Shown piece after piece: positions 15,828 to 24,685 of a DNA stretch of 57,415 nt. The first letter of the stretch is position 1; each line of letters opens with the position of its first letter. Both the position numbers and the translations under genes were made by a program. Location: contig JAEYBE010000021.1 in the NCBI GenBank assembly GCA_023404495.1, forward strand, positions 1 through 57,415. Direction: 5' to 3'. Below the pieces are notes generated by a model, which was not told the DNA's origin, did not search any database, and was given only the letters and a program-made list of their open reading frames with translations. This stretch comes from Actinomycetes bacterium. Lineage in GTDB: Bacteria; Actinomycetota; Thermoleophilia; Solirubrobacterales; JACPNS01.

Positions 15828-18065
15828 ATGAGTACGAAACTTGACATCCCGATCGAAGGCATGACCTGCGCCTCCTGCGCCGGACGTGTCGAGAAATCAC
15901 TGAATGATCTCGAAGGCGTCGACGCCTCGGTCAACTACGCGCTTCAGCGCGCCACAGTGCAGTTCGACGCTGGAGCCACCACGCACGACGACCTCGCCGC
16001 GGCGGTCGAGAAAGTCGGCTACACGGCGCGCGTCCCGGCGGAAGGCGAAGCCCACGCCGCCCACGACCACAGCGACCACATCAACGCCGACGCAGCCGCG
16101 CTGAAGACCCGCGTGATCGTCTCCTCGATCCTCACGGTGCCGGTTCTGGCGATGTCGATGATCGAGTCACTGCAGTTCGACTACTGGCAGTGGATCAGCC
16201 TCGCCCTCACGCTCGTCGTGATGCTCTATGGCGGCTGGCCAATCCACAAGGCAACCTGGGTCAACGCCAGGCACGGCGCGCTGACGATGGACACACTCGT
16301 CAGCGTCGGCACCTTCGCCGCGCTGTTCTGGTCGCTCTACAACCTGATCTTCGGCGGCGCGGGTGAGATCGGCATGACGATGAGCTTCGAGCTGATGCCT
16401 TCACGCGAGGGCTCGGACATGCACATCTACCTTGAAGAGGCCGCCGTGATCACGACGCTGATCGTGCTCGGTCGCTACTTCGAGGCCCGCGCCACCTCGC
16501 GCGCGGGCGCGGCAATCGCCGCTCTGATGAAGCTGGGCGCCAAGGACGCCGCGCTGCTGACCGATTCCGGCGAGCGCCGTGTACCGGTCTCTGAGCTGCG
16601 CGTCGGCGACCGTTTCGTGGTCCGCCCCGGCGAGAAACTTGCGACAGACGGCGTGGTCGTCGATGGCGAGAGCGCTATCGACACCAGCATGCTGACCGGC
16701 GAATCGGTGCCCGTCGACGTTGTCGTCGGCGACGACGTGGCAGGCGCGACGATCAACCGATCGGGTCGGCTCGTGGTCGAGGCCACGCGGGTCGGCGAGG
16801 ACACGACGCTGTCCCAGATTGCGCGTTTGGTCAGCGATGCTCAATCCGGCAAGTCCGCGAGCCAGCGCCTGGCCGATCGCATCAGCGCTGTCTTCATCCC
16901 TGTCGTCTTCCTGATCGCGGCGGCAACTTTCCTTTTCTGGATCGCGATCGGCGACAGCACGACGTTCGCGCTCAGCGCGGCGGTCAGCGTGCTGATCATC
17001 GCGTGCCCCTGCGCGCTGGGACTTGCTACTCCGACAGCGGTGATGGCCGGGAGCGGACGCGGCGCGGAGCTCGGCCTGCTGATCAAGGGCCCGGAGGTGC
17101 TCGAACAAGTCGGCTCGATCGACGTGATCGCGCTCGACAAGACCGGCACGCTGACCAACGGCCAGATGACGCTCTCAGCTTTTGATGTCGCGGAGGGGGT
17201 CGATGCGGACGCCGCGCTCGCGCTTGTCGGCGCGGTCGAACACGGCTCTGAGCACCCGATCGCCCGCGCGATCGCGCGGGCCGCACAAGAGCGCGGACTC
17301 GCCGGCGCCGAGCCGGAGTTCTTCATGAGCCACCAGGGCCTTGGCGTCGAGGCGATGACCGGCGGGAAGCGCGTGCTGGTCGGACGCGAGTGCTTCCTTA
17401 CCGACAACGGGGTGGCCGAGGTTCCCGACGAACTTCGGACAGCGATCGAGCGCGCCGGGGCGGCCGGGGACACGGCCGTGCTTGCCAGCTGGGACAGACA
17501 AGTTCAAGCCGTCGCCACTGTCAGCGACACGGTCAAACCCCACGCCCGAGTGGCGGTCGCCGAACTCAAGTCGCTGGGTCTTACGCCGGTGCTGATCACT
17601 GGAGACAGCGCCCGCGCGGCGCACTCCGTCGCAGAGACGCTCGGCATCGACCAGGTCGTCGCAGAGGTTCTGCCAGACGAGAAGGCGAGCGAGGTCGAGC
17701 GACTCAAGACCGGCGGCCCGGTGGCGATGGTCGGCGACGGTGTCAACGACGCTCCGGCATTGGCGACCGCTGACCTCGGGATCAGCATGGGAAGCGGCAC
17801 TGATGTCGCGATCGAGGCAAGCGACCTGACGGTGGTCAGCGGCGATCCACTCGCGATCGTCGACGGCATCAGGCTCTCAAGCGCGACGATGCGCACGATC
17901 CGCCAGAACCTCGGCTGGGCCTTCGGCTACAACATCCTGGCGATCCCGATCGCCGCGGCGGGGCTGCTCAACCCGATGATCGCCGGCGCCGCGATGGCGC
18001 TGTCGGACATCTGCGTGGTCGGCAACGCCCTGCGCCTGCGGCGTTTCAAGCCGAGCGCGCGGTGA
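15828..18065 (+). CDS. copA: Copper-exporting P1B-type ATPase
   Basis: A 745-residue copper-transporting P-type ATPase that exports Cu(I) from the cytoplasm. One N-terminal heavy-metal domain carries MTCASC (12-17), followed by a His-rich linker (AHAAHDHSDH). The membrane core has CPC (393-395), and the catalytic parts are TGE in MLTGESVPVD, the phosphorylation motif DKTGT (Asp437), SEHPIA with the nucleotide-binding His-Pro, and GDGVNDAPAL. The start at MSTKLD is used because an upstream in-frame Met lies inside the CsoR operator. The last 20 bases overlap the convergent MFS gene. Confidence 0.95.
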   Translation: MSTKLDIPIEGMTCASCAGRVEKSLNDLEGVDASVNYALQRATVQFDAGATTHDDLAAAVEKVGYTARVPAEGEAHAAHDHSDHINADAAALKTRVIVSSILTVPVLAMSMIESLQFDYWQWISLALTLVVMLYGGWPIHKATWVNARHGALTMDTLVSVGTFAALFWSLYNLIFGGAGEIGMTMSFELMPSREGSDMHIYLEEAAVITTLIVLGRYFEARATSRAGAAIAALMKLGAKDAALLTDSGERRVPVSELRVGDRFVVRPGEKLATDGVVVDGESAIDTSMLTGESVPVDVVVGDDVAGATINRSGRLVVEATRVGEDTTLSQIARLVSDAQSGKSASQRLADRISAVFIPVVFLIAAATFLFWIAIGDSTTFALSAAVSVLIIACPCALGLATPTAVMAGSGRGAELGLLIKGPEVLEQVGSIDVIALDKTGTLTNGQMTLSAFDVAEGVDADAALALVGAVEHGSEHPIARAIARAAQERGLAGAEPEFFMSHQGLGVEAMTGGKRVLVGRECFLTDNGVAEVPDELRTAIERAGAAGDTAVLASWDRQVQAVATVSDTVKPHARVAVAELKSLGLTPVLITGDSARAAHSVAETLGIDQVVAEVLPDEKASEVERLKTGGPVAMVGDGVNDAPALATADLGISMGSGTDVAIEASDLTVVSGDPLAIVDGIRLSSATMRTIRQNLGWAFGYNILAIPIAAAGLLNPMIAGAAMALSDICVVGNALRLRRFKPSAR

Positions 18066-19260
18066 TCCGCTCCGGCAGCGAACGGGCGACCGGGAGGATT
18101 GCCAACATCGCCGCGGCGAGCACCACGAACGAGGCGGTCGGAGAGTCGTTGATCGTCTGCACCGACACTGCCAGCACTATCCCGCCGAGATTCCCGGCCA
18201 GCAGGATCGCGCCGGCGGCGCTGGCGGCGGCGTGACCCGCGCGGCGCTCCGATAATTCAAGGATCACGGGTTGCGCTGCCAGCAGCACGAAGCCGACGGC
18301 CGCGAAGATCACCGCCGCCCCGAATGCTCCGCCGATCAGCGTCATCGCCAGGAAGCCCGCCATTCCGATCAGCGACGCGCTCTGCAGGTAGCCGCGTTCG
18401 TTGCCACGCCGGCCGACGCTCGGCGCAAGCGTGAGCGCACCGATCACGCCAGCGACCGTCATCGCCACGAGCACCCAACTTGAAGCACTGCTGTCCACGC
18501 CGGCCGGTCGCAGCAGAACCTCCAACCAGGTCGCGACGGCGTTGAAGATCCCCATGCCAAGAAACGTCATCGCGCCCAGCCGGCTGAGCACCGGATCGGT
18601 GTAGATCGCACGCAGATCGGACAGCCGGATAGCGACACTCTCCTCGGTCTCACGCCGTGAAGCTTTGCGGAGTGCGACGGCGATGCCGGCGGCTGCCACG
18701 AGCGCAGCCGCGAGGTTGATCCACAGCAGCGGGGCCAACTCGTCGCTGGCGCCAACCGTCGCACCGAGCACGAGCGCGGCGACCAGCCCCGAGAAGAGTC
18801 CCGCCGAGCCGATCGAGATCGCGAGTGTTCGCGATTCAGGTGCCACGCGTTCGGCGGCCAACTTCGTGATCGCCGCGAGCACCGCCGGTTGCGCTACCGC
18901 GATCAGCAGCTGTCCTGTCATCGCGCCGGCGAAGCTCCCGAAGATCACACGCACCGCAGCGCCGACCAGCATCAGCGCCCCGGCAGCAATCAGGGTCTGC
19001 CGTAGCCAGCGGTCGAGCAATATTCCTGCCGGGATCGCGAGCAGCACATAGAGCAGCGGGAAGATCTCGGCGAGCAGTCCGACAGCGTCTTCGGAGACAC
19101 CGAAGTGCGCAGCGCTCTCGGTCGTGATCGGTGCGTAGGTCAGCCAGAGCAGCTGGCTGACGCCGGCCAGCAGCGCGTATGCGGACACTGCGAACCAGTC
19201 GTTGGGGTCGATGCGCTCCTCCACGAGCGGCAACGCTAGCCAGCGCTCCTGCAACTTCAT
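18046..19260 (-). CDS. MFS transporter, unknown substrate
   Basis: A 404-residue, 12-helix major facilitator protein. Helix 1-2 reads YALLAGVSQLLWLTYAPITTESAAHFGVSEDAVGLLAEIFPLLYVLLAIPAGILLDRW, a layout reminiscent of the FLVCR-like group and of CynX-type transporters; the loop 2-3 motif is reduced to GILLDRW. The two six-helix halves are joined by a charged loop near residue 200 (RKASRRETEES). Its 3' end overlaps copA by 20 bases tail-to-tail. Nothing nearby reveals the substrate; heme or a small organic anion are only possibilities by resemblance. Confidence 0.82.
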   Translation of the reverse strand: MKLQERWLALPLVEERIDPNDWFAVSAYALLAGVSQLLWLTYAPITTESAAHFGVSEDAVGLLAEIFPLLYVLLAIPAGILLDRWLRQTLIAAGALMLVGAAVRVIFGSFAGAMTGQLLIAVAQPAVLAAITKLAAERVAPESRTLAISIGSAGLFSGLVAALVLGATVGASDELAPLLWINLAAALVAAAGIAVALRKASRRETEESVAIRLSDLRAIYTDPVLSRLGAMTFLGMGIFNAVATWLEVLLRPAGVDSSASSWVLVAMTVAGVIGALTLAPSVGRRGNERGYLQSASLIGMAGFLAMTLIGGAFGAAVIFAAVGFVLLAAQPVILELSERRAGHAAASAAGAILLAGNLGGIVLAVSVQTINDSPTASFVVLAAAMLAILPVARSLPERITARSA

Positions 19261-19384
19261 CGCCGTTCAAGGGTTTGGGTGGGTGTCCGATGAACTCTTT
19301 ACGGACGCCGCCAGCGCCGTCAGACCTACTATCGCCAGAGCAGGCTGATCCCCCGACGCATCCGGCCAATCCCCGCCCCCGCAC

Positions 19385-20215
19385 GTGTACCAACAGCAGC
19401 CAGAAAGCAAGACGCCCGCGCCGACCGATCGACGGCCACGCAAGAAGCTCTTGATCGGCGCGCTCGCGCTGACAACAATCGCGCTGATCGCCGTCTTTGC
19501 GCTGCAGCCATTCTCAGGCGGCGGCGAGCCACAAGCGATCGCGAGCGACGACCCGTACGCGCTGACATTCGACGGCCAGGAGTTTTCCGGCGAGGACGCC
19601 AAGGAGCGTGTGCAGACCTCCCCGGTGGCACAACGCGATTCTGAAGAGAAGTACGCCTCGGCCTGCGCATCCTGCGCAAAGAAGCATCGGCTGGCGGAGA
19701 TCCCCGCCGCATCGGCCACGACGCAGGTTGCCGAAGGCGCGCCGAGCAACGAAGAGGTCGAGAAGCTTGCCAAGCAGCAGAAGAAGCTGCAGTTCGCCAA
19801 CGGCGACACTGTCGAGCTCGACAAGAACGGTCAGGCGCGGCCCCCGCTCGGCGCTCCGGACGCCGTGCAGAACGTGATCGCCGCCGCGAACCAGATCAAC
19901 AATTTCCCCTACATCTGGGGTGGTGGCCACGGCAGCTTCCAGGCCCGCGGCTATGACTGCTCGGGCTCGGTCAGCTACGCGCTCAAGGGCGGCGGACTTG
20001 TCAACCGCACGATGGTCTCAGGCGAATACGAGAACTACGGCGACCCCGGCCCCGGCAAGTGGATCACGATCTACGCCAACGCTGGTCACATCTTCATGGT
20101 CGTCGGCGGCGTGCGCTACGACACCTCGTTCCGCGACGGCCCATACGGCTCTCGCTGGCAGACCGCCAAGCGGCCGATGTCGGGCTTTGTCGTGCGCCAC
20201 CCGCCGGGGCTTTAG
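19385..20215 (+). CDS. Membrane-anchored NlpC/P60-like (C40) protein
   Basis: A 276-residue paralogue of the pair at 2400-3924. It has a cytoplasmic proline/lysine-rich tail, one membrane helix (about 21-40), a spacer with CASC (94-97) and a helical EEVEKLAKQQKKLQ segment, then the catalytic-like domain: PYIWGGGH (175-182), GYDCSG with Cys192 and GHIFMVV with His235, ending RPMSGFVVRHPPGL. It is probably anchored in the membrane with the domain outside. The GTG start at 19385 is the first usable start and has no strong ribosome site. The paralogue family shares the C-terminal block but not the linkers. Confidence 0.75.
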   Translation: MYQQQPESKTPAPTDRRPRKKLLIGALALTTIALIAVFALQPFSGGGEPQAIASDDPYALTFDGQEFSGEDAKERVQTSPVAQRDSEEKYASACASCAKKHRLAEIPAASATTQVAEGAPSNEEVEKLAKQQKKLQFANGDTVELDKNGQARPPLGAPDAVQNVIAAANQINNFPYIWGGGHGSFQARGYDCSGSVSYALKGGGLVNRTMVSGEYENYGDPGPGKWITIYANAGHIFMVVGGVRYDTSFRDGPYGSRWQTAKRPMSGFVVRHPPGL

Positions 20216-20218
20216 CGG

Positions 20219-20641
20219 TCAGTCGTCCTCTGCCGGCTTGAACTCCAGCGAACAGCTATTGATGCAGTAGCGCTCGCCGTTCGGGCCGGGACCGTCGTCA
20301 AACACATGCCCGAGATGGCCGCCGCAGCGCCGGCAGACAACCTCGGTGCGCCGCATGAACAGCGAGTTGTCCGGTCGTAGTTCGACCGCGTCAGCCACCG
20401 CCGGTTCCGTGAAGCTCGGCCACCCGGTGCCCGAATCGAACTTGGTGCCGGATCCGAAGAGCACGGCACCGCAGCCCTTGCAGACAAACTCACCGTCGTC
20501 CTTCATGTCGACGTACTCGCCGGTGAACGGCGCCTCCGTGCCGGCCTTGCGCAGCACCGCGTATTCCTCAGGAGTGAGCTGCTCCTTCCACTCCTCATCG
20601 CTCTTGTGAAACTCGCGAACGGTCGTGTCTGTCTTGCTCAC
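20219..20641 (-). CDS. msrB: Peptide-methionine (R)-S-oxide reductase
   Basis: A 140-residue MsrB that repairs methionine-R-sulfoxide in proteins. Two zinc-binding CxxC pairs are seen (CKGC and CRRC), along with GTGWPSF, GHLGHVFDDGP and the catalytic cysteine in RYCINS. An extra cysteine in NSCSLEF lies three residues after the catalytic one. The N-terminal EWKEQLTPEEYAVLRKAGTE is typical. It ends 3 bases after the convergent NlpC/P60-like gene. Confidence 0.95.
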   Translation of the reverse strand: MSKTDTTVREFHKSDEEWKEQLTPEEYAVLRKAGTEAPFTGEYVDMKDDGEFVCKGCGAVLFGSGTKFDSGTGWPSFTEPAVADAVELRPDNSLFMRRTEVVCRRCGGHLGHVFDDGPGPNGERYCINSCSLEFKPAEDD

Positions 20642-20707
20642 AACTGCCTCCTCACGGACGAAAAACTCGATCTCCGATTATCGCCCAAAACAGCGCGACG
20701 GTGGCCG

Positions 20708-21088
20708 TCAAAGTTCGGTGAAGAGCAGCACCACGGTCGCGACGGCAAGCACTCCGCCGGCGATTGTGAGCACAGCTATCGAGTTGAGACCGGTTGGCAG
20801 ATCGACATTGTCGTCGAGCGCCGAGTAGATCTCCCGCTGGCGTCGCCACCCTTCGACGAAGACCCCGACCGAAAGCAGTCCGAACGCGGCTCCGAGAACC
20901 ACGTATCCCCAGCTCGGGCCGGTTTCGGCGAGCTTCGGCAGGATTCCGCCAACGCCGATCGCCGCTGCGGCGATCCCGATGCCGGTCCGAAACCACGCAA
21001 GCCAGGTGCGCTCGGCCGCCAGCACAGTTCTGCGCGACGGACCGGTGTGGGAATCATCTCCCGACGGCTTGCCCGCGGAATCGCTCAT
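20708..21088 (-). CDS. DUF202/YidH-family membrane protein
   Basis: A 126-residue protein with a short polar N-terminus followed by the DUF202 signature LAAERTWLAWFRTGIGIAAAAIGV and three predicted membrane helices (about 34-52, 60-78 and 100-122). DUF202 proteins are small inner-membrane proteins of unclear function. The start MSDSAGK is chosen because the upstream extension is not conserved-looking. It is 66 bases upstream of msrB on the same strand and may share its transcript. Confidence 0.82.
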   Translation of the reverse strand: MSDSAGKPSGDDSHTGPSRRTVLAAERTWLAWFRTGIGIAAAAIGVGGILPKLAETGPSWGYVVLGAAFGLLSVGVFVEGWRRQREIYSALDDNVDLPTGLNSIAVLTIAGGVLAVATVVLLFTEL

Positions 21089-21154
21089 AGGCTGATCCTC
21101 GCACACGCCGATTGAGGGGAGGGCCGAAGCGGCCGATAGCCTCACGCACAAGCA

Positions 21155-22333
21155 GTGCCACCGATTTCGACTCACCCAGGGCACGGACGGCCTCTCCTCA
21201 AACTGTCTATTGCTTGCATCGCGATCGCCGCCGGTGTCGCTCTCGCATGGTCTGCCGGAGGCGCGCAGGCGTCATCAAGTGTCGCGCTGAGCTACAAGCA
21301 AACGGTCAAGTCGGCGCAGTTCAAGGCCGCAAACGTCGACGCACTCGCTCCCGGCAGTGGAGCATCGAAGGTCTGCTGGGCGGTCGCCGAACGGGGCGTA
21401 GAGAAGACTCACGAATGGTGCGCCGAGCGGGCGACTGGGACCTCGACCTGGAAAATCGCCGGGACCAAGCGAAAGGGCGCGAAGATTCGCGTTGAGGGCA
21501 AGGCCGCGCTCCTGGTGCTCGATCCGACCGCCGCCGGACTCGCGCCGGGCCTCTATAAATGGCACTTCGAAGTCTCGTCGTGCACCTCGCCGACACCAAC
21601 CACCGGCGCGACGGGCGCACTTGGGGAGAGCTGCGCGGAACGCTTCCCCAAGAGCGGCGGGCAGAGCGTGCGGATCCACAGCCTCGTGCCGGTCGGCTGC
21701 AAGGTCAAGGGCGCCGCGCAGGTGAAGACCGGTCCGCGTCGCGGCAAGAAGATCGCGCTGACGTTCGATGACGGACCGGGCCCGCTGACCAAGCAGTTTC
21801 TCAACAAGCTGCGCGCGCTCAACGTCAAGGCCACTTTCTTCATGATCGGTGAGCAGGTGCCGGGCAAAGGCGCCTTGCTCAAGCGCATGATGCGGGACGG
21901 CCACGAGCTCGCCAACCACTCCTGGAACCACGCGAACCTCGGCGGTGGCGGAGCGGGCGCGTCGAGCCAGATGTCGCGCACCAACAACGCGATCAGGCGG
22001 GCATCCGGTTTTCGTCCGTGCGTGATGCGCCCGCCATACGGCTCGACCAGCGGCGATCTAGTGCGCCGCGTACGCGCGCAGCACATGACATCGATTCTCT
22101 GGGACGTCGACCCGCTCGACTGGCGCACGCCTGGAGTCGGCACGATCGTCGGGACGATCCGGCGCCAGACGCACGCCGGCTCGATCATCCTCGAGCACGA
22201 CGGCGGCGGTCCGCGCGGTCAAACGCTCGCTGCGATCCCACAGTACGTGCGCACGCTCAAGAGCCGTGGCTACAAGTTCGTCACGGTCAGCGAACTGCTC
22301 GGGTACAAGACCACTTACAAGCTCGCCAAGTAG
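21155..22333 (+). CDS. Secreted polysaccharide deacetylase (CE4/NodB)
   Basis: A 392-residue exported deacetylase. After a signal peptide (about 1-40, GGAQA) comes an unassigned N-terminal domain of about 150 residues with paired cysteines. The NodB domain follows: LTFDDGPGP (metal Asp and base), ATFFMIGEQV, HELANHSWNHANL with the metal-binding His pair, RPPYGSTSGD and DVDPLDWRTPG, ending SIILEHDGGG. It would remove acetyl groups from peptidoglycan or another N-acetylglucosamine polymer at the cell surface. The GTG start gives a good signal peptide. Confidence 0.88.
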   Translation: MPPISTHPGHGRPLLKLSIACIAIAAGVALAWSAGGAQASSSVALSYKQTVKSAQFKAANVDALAPGSGASKVCWAVAERGVEKTHEWCAERATGTSTWKIAGTKRKGAKIRVEGKAALLVLDPTAAGLAPGLYKWHFEVSSCTSPTPTTGATGALGESCAERFPKSGGQSVRIHSLVPVGCKVKGAAQVKTGPRRGKKIALTFDDGPGPLTKQFLNKLRALNVKATFFMIGEQVPGKGALLKRMMRDGHELANHSWNHANLGGGGAGASSQMSRTNNAIRRASGFRPCVMRPPYGSTSGDLVRRVRAQHMTSILWDVDPLDWRTPGVGTIVGTIRRQTHAGSIILEHDGGGPRGQTLAAIPQYVRTLKSRGYKFVTVSELLGYKTTYKLAK

Positions 22334-22342
22334 GAGCCGGAC

Positions 22343-23197
22343 TCAGTAGAGGCTCGAGGGCGGCAGTGGCAAGCCGTCAGCGTCCGACTTCTTCTCGCGC
22401 CGGATGTACGAGGAGATCTTCGACTTGGGCACCACGTAGATGCGCTGGTTGCGGTACGTCGAGGCATCGCCAATTGTGCGGGGGGGCTTGCGGTAGACGT
22501 CGATATGGCGTCCGTCGATCGCGCCGCCCGTGTCGTCCGCGCGAAACCAACCGTCGCCGTTGTTGGCGCGATAGCGACCGACCCAGACGAGGCTCCCGCG
22601 CGGAATGAAGCTGGTGTCGGTGGCGACACTGCGGTAGTAGCGCAGCGGGAGCGAAGGACCGCGCGCAAACGTGATGCCGGCGGCCGGCACCCACTTCTTG
22701 CCTTCACCGGCGTACCAGGTGCCGTCCTCGAGCGGGAAGGTCACCCGCTTCTTCGAGTTCTTCCAGTAGCCCGAGGAACGCCAGAACGGCGAGCGATTGC
22801 GGTTGCTCGATCCCCAATCGGCCTTCTTGCCGTCGCGCCCGATCCACCCACCGCGCCCGAGGTTGTAGATGTGGTAGCGATTGCCGTCGGTACCCAGACC
22901 GTCGCCCTCCATCGACATACCGTACGCCGAGTAGAGCCAGTCGATCTTGCTCTTGCGACCGCGAATGCCCGGCGTGGAAATGCGCTTGCCGTCAAACCAG
23001 CTCTCGCGCGCCGGGTAGTACTCGGTCACGAGCATCTTCGGCAGCCAGGCCGGCTTGGTAACGGTCTTGGCCGCCTTCGCGCGATATGCGTCGCCACTGG
23101 AGACGTGGGCGAGCAGCAGCCCCGCGCAGAGCGCGAAGGCGATGGCGACCGCGAAGACGCGACCGGATAGCGGCTTGTCACTACGGGCGAGGAACAT
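22343..23197 (-). CDS. Exported 3D-domain (double-psi barrel) protein
   Basis: A 284-residue protein with an N-terminal signal/anchor helix (about 13-31) and a C-terminal 3D domain. The domain is marked by ATDTSFIPRGSLVWV, then FRADDTGGAIDGRHIDVYR, the Asp triad that names the fold. 3D domains occur in lytic transglycosylases (MltA) and in YabE/YocH-like cell-wall proteins, so a peptidoglycan role is likely. The middle (about 50-150), rich in Trp, Arg and Gly, is not recognised. It is convergent with the deacetylase, 9 bases apart, another envelope gene. Confidence 0.8.
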   Translation of the reverse strand: MFLARSDKPLSGRVFAVAIAFALCAGLLLAHVSSGDAYRAKAAKTVTKPAWLPKMLVTEYYPARESWFDGKRISTPGIRGRKSKIDWLYSAYGMSMEGDGLGTDGNRYHIYNLGRGGWIGRDGKKADWGSSNRNRSPFWRSSGYWKNSKKRVTFPLEDGTWYAGEGKKWVPAAGITFARGPSLPLRYYRSVATDTSFIPRGSLVWVGRYRANNGDGWFRADDTGGAIDGRHIDVYRKPPRTIGDASTYRNQRIYVVPKSKISSYIRREKKSDADGLPLPPSSLY

Positions 23198-23278
23198 CTG
23201 TTGAAAAGCCTAAACCCATCTGTGGATCGTCCGATGCGCTTGCATCCTCAATCGCGGCAAGTGAGTACCGTCCGATGG

Positions 23279-24001
23279 ATGGAGAGGATCGCTGAAGGCG
23301 TCCATCTCGTGCGCGGAGGCGTGCCGCGCGTGATGAACGTCTACCTGATCGAGGACGACGGCGGCATGACGATGTTCGATGCCGGCATCAAGGGGATGGA
23401 CCGCGCGGTCAAGAAGGCTGCTTCGCCATACGGCGGCATCAAACAGATCGTCCTCGGCCACAGTCACACCGATCATCGCGGTGCGGCGCCGGCGCTGGCC
23501 GCGGAGGGTGTGCCGGTCTACTGCCACGAGGCGGAGCTCGCCGACGCCGAGAGCGACGGCGGAATGCACTATTTCCATTTGGAGGAGCTGAACTTCTTCG
23601 TGCGGAAGTTCATGGATCACTCGCTGACGAAGACCTGGGATGGCGGGCCAGTTCCGATCGAAGGGGCATTGAGCGAAGGCGACGAAGTCGCCGGCTTCCA
23701 GGTGATCCACCTACCCGGCCACGCGCCCGGGCTGATCGGTCTCTACCGCGAGCGCGACGACCTGGTGCTTTGCAGCGACGCGGTCTACACGCTGAATCCG
23801 CTGAGCGGACGTCGCGGGGCCCCGCGGATTCCACTTGGCGCTTTCAACCTCGACACCGAAATGGCCAAGGCGAGCGCACTCAAACTCTCGGCGGTCAGCC
23901 CGAAGACAGTCTGGCCGGGGCACGCCGACGCGATCGAGCACGACGCCCCCGACGTGCTCGATGAGCTTGGTCGCAAGGGCGGCGTGCTCGGGCCCGGATA
24001 G
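23279..24001 (+). CDS. Metallo-beta-lactamase-fold hydrolase
   Basis: A 240-residue MBL-fold hydrolase. The di-zinc motif HSHTDH is at 61-66; further ligands are His in HLPGHAPG, Asp in LCSDAVY and His in WPGHADAI. There is no signal peptide, so it is cytoplasmic. Substrates of such enzymes range from glyoxalase II thioesters to lactones and cannot be told here. The Met at 23279 is chosen because the homologous core begins with ERIAEGVHLVRGG; no ribosome site is visible, so a leaderless transcript is possible. Divergent from the 3D-domain gene. Confidence 0.85.
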   Translation: MERIAEGVHLVRGGVPRVMNVYLIEDDGGMTMFDAGIKGMDRAVKKAASPYGGIKQIVLGHSHTDHRGAAPALAAEGVPVYCHEAELADAESDGGMHYFHLEELNFFVRKFMDHSLTKTWDGGPVPIEGALSEGDEVAGFQVIHLPGHAPGLIGLYRERDDLVLCSDAVYTLNPLSGRRGAPRIPLGAFNLDTEMAKASALKLSAVSPKTVWPGHADAIEHDAPDVLDELGRKGGVLGPG

Positions 24002-24460
24002 TTACTCGCGGATCTCCACGCGCTCGATCATCTTCGGCTCGATCGGCATGTCACGTCCGTCGGTCTCGCTGGCCTCGATCGCGTCGACCGTCTCCATGCC
24101 GGAAACGACCTCGCCGAAGACCGTGTGCTTGCCGTCAAGCCACGGCGCGGCAGCCGTCGTGACGATGAAGAACTGCGAGCCATTGGTGTTGGGCCCGGCG
24201 TTGGCCATCGCCAATGCGCCCCGCACGATCTTGTTGTCGTTGAACTCGTCGTCGAACTTGTATCCCGGGCCGCCGGTGCCGTTGCCGTCAGGGCAACCAC
24301 CCTGGATCATGAAGTCCTTGATCACCCGGTGAAAGATGAGTCCGTCGTAAAAACCCTCGCCGGCCAGCTTCTGGAAGTTGGCGACGGTGTTGGGTGCGGC
24401 GTCATCGAAGAAATTGATCTCGATGTCGCCCTCTGAGGTTTGAATAAGTGCTGATGACAT
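24002..24460 (-). CDS. Peptidyl-prolyl cis-trans isomerase (cyclophilin)
   Basis: A 152-residue cyclophilin catalysing proline isomerisation in proteins. The active-site sequence FHRVIKDFMIQGG, then GSQFFI and WLDGKHTVFGEV, are all present, including the catalytic Arg in FHRV and the Trp of the ligand pocket. No signal peptide is present from the chosen start (MSSALIQT); the longer upstream reading adds a poor sequence. It begins 31 bases from the first of four palindromic repeats that occupy its promoter region. Confidence 0.93.
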   Translation of the reverse strand: MSSALIQTSEGDIEINFFDDAAPNTVANFQKLAGEGFYDGLIFHRVIKDFMIQGGCPDGNGTGGPGYKFDDEFNDNKIVRGALAMANAGPNTNGSQFFIVTTAAAPWLDGKHTVFGEVVSGMETVDAIEASETDGRDMPIEPKMIERVEIRE

Positions 24461-24490
24461 GTCCGCGAGCCTATCCGCCGTCCTTTCCAA

Positions 24491-24673
24491 CTGCGCACCT
24501 TTGGTGCGCAGTGGCTGTCGAGTCCCAAAAAGCCCGTGAAATGGGGATCGTTAGCTGCGCACGTTTGGTGCGCAGCCGCAGCCCGGAACTGCGCACCAAA
24601 CGTGCGCAGCTGAATACCGCTTGAATAAGCGATTTCCATGGCCAAATTCCTACTGCGCACTAAAGGTGCGCAG
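24491..24673. repeat. Four 21-bp palindromes in a symmetric array
   Basis: Four copies of CTGCGCAC-N5-GTGCGCAG occupy 24491-24511, 24555-24575, 24589-24609 and 24653-24673. Centres of copies 1 and 2 read CTTTG and GTTTG, and those of copies 3 and 4 read CAAAC and TAAAG, so orientation is forward, forward, reverse, reverse. Copies 2 and 3 are exact reverse complements of one another. Centre-to-centre distances are 64, 34 and 64 bp, symmetric about 24582, while the sequence between copies is unrelated. The array fills the gap between the cyclophilin start and the SDR stop. It could be a multi-site operator, REP-like elements or hairpins. No protein is assigned. Confidence 0.9.
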
Positions 24674-24685
24674 CTCGAGCGTCGG

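Noticed and set aside
24491..24673. CRISPR array
   Set aside because: The repeats are palindromic, in two orientations, and gaps are 43, 13 and 43 bases, which does not fit direct repeats with equal spacers.
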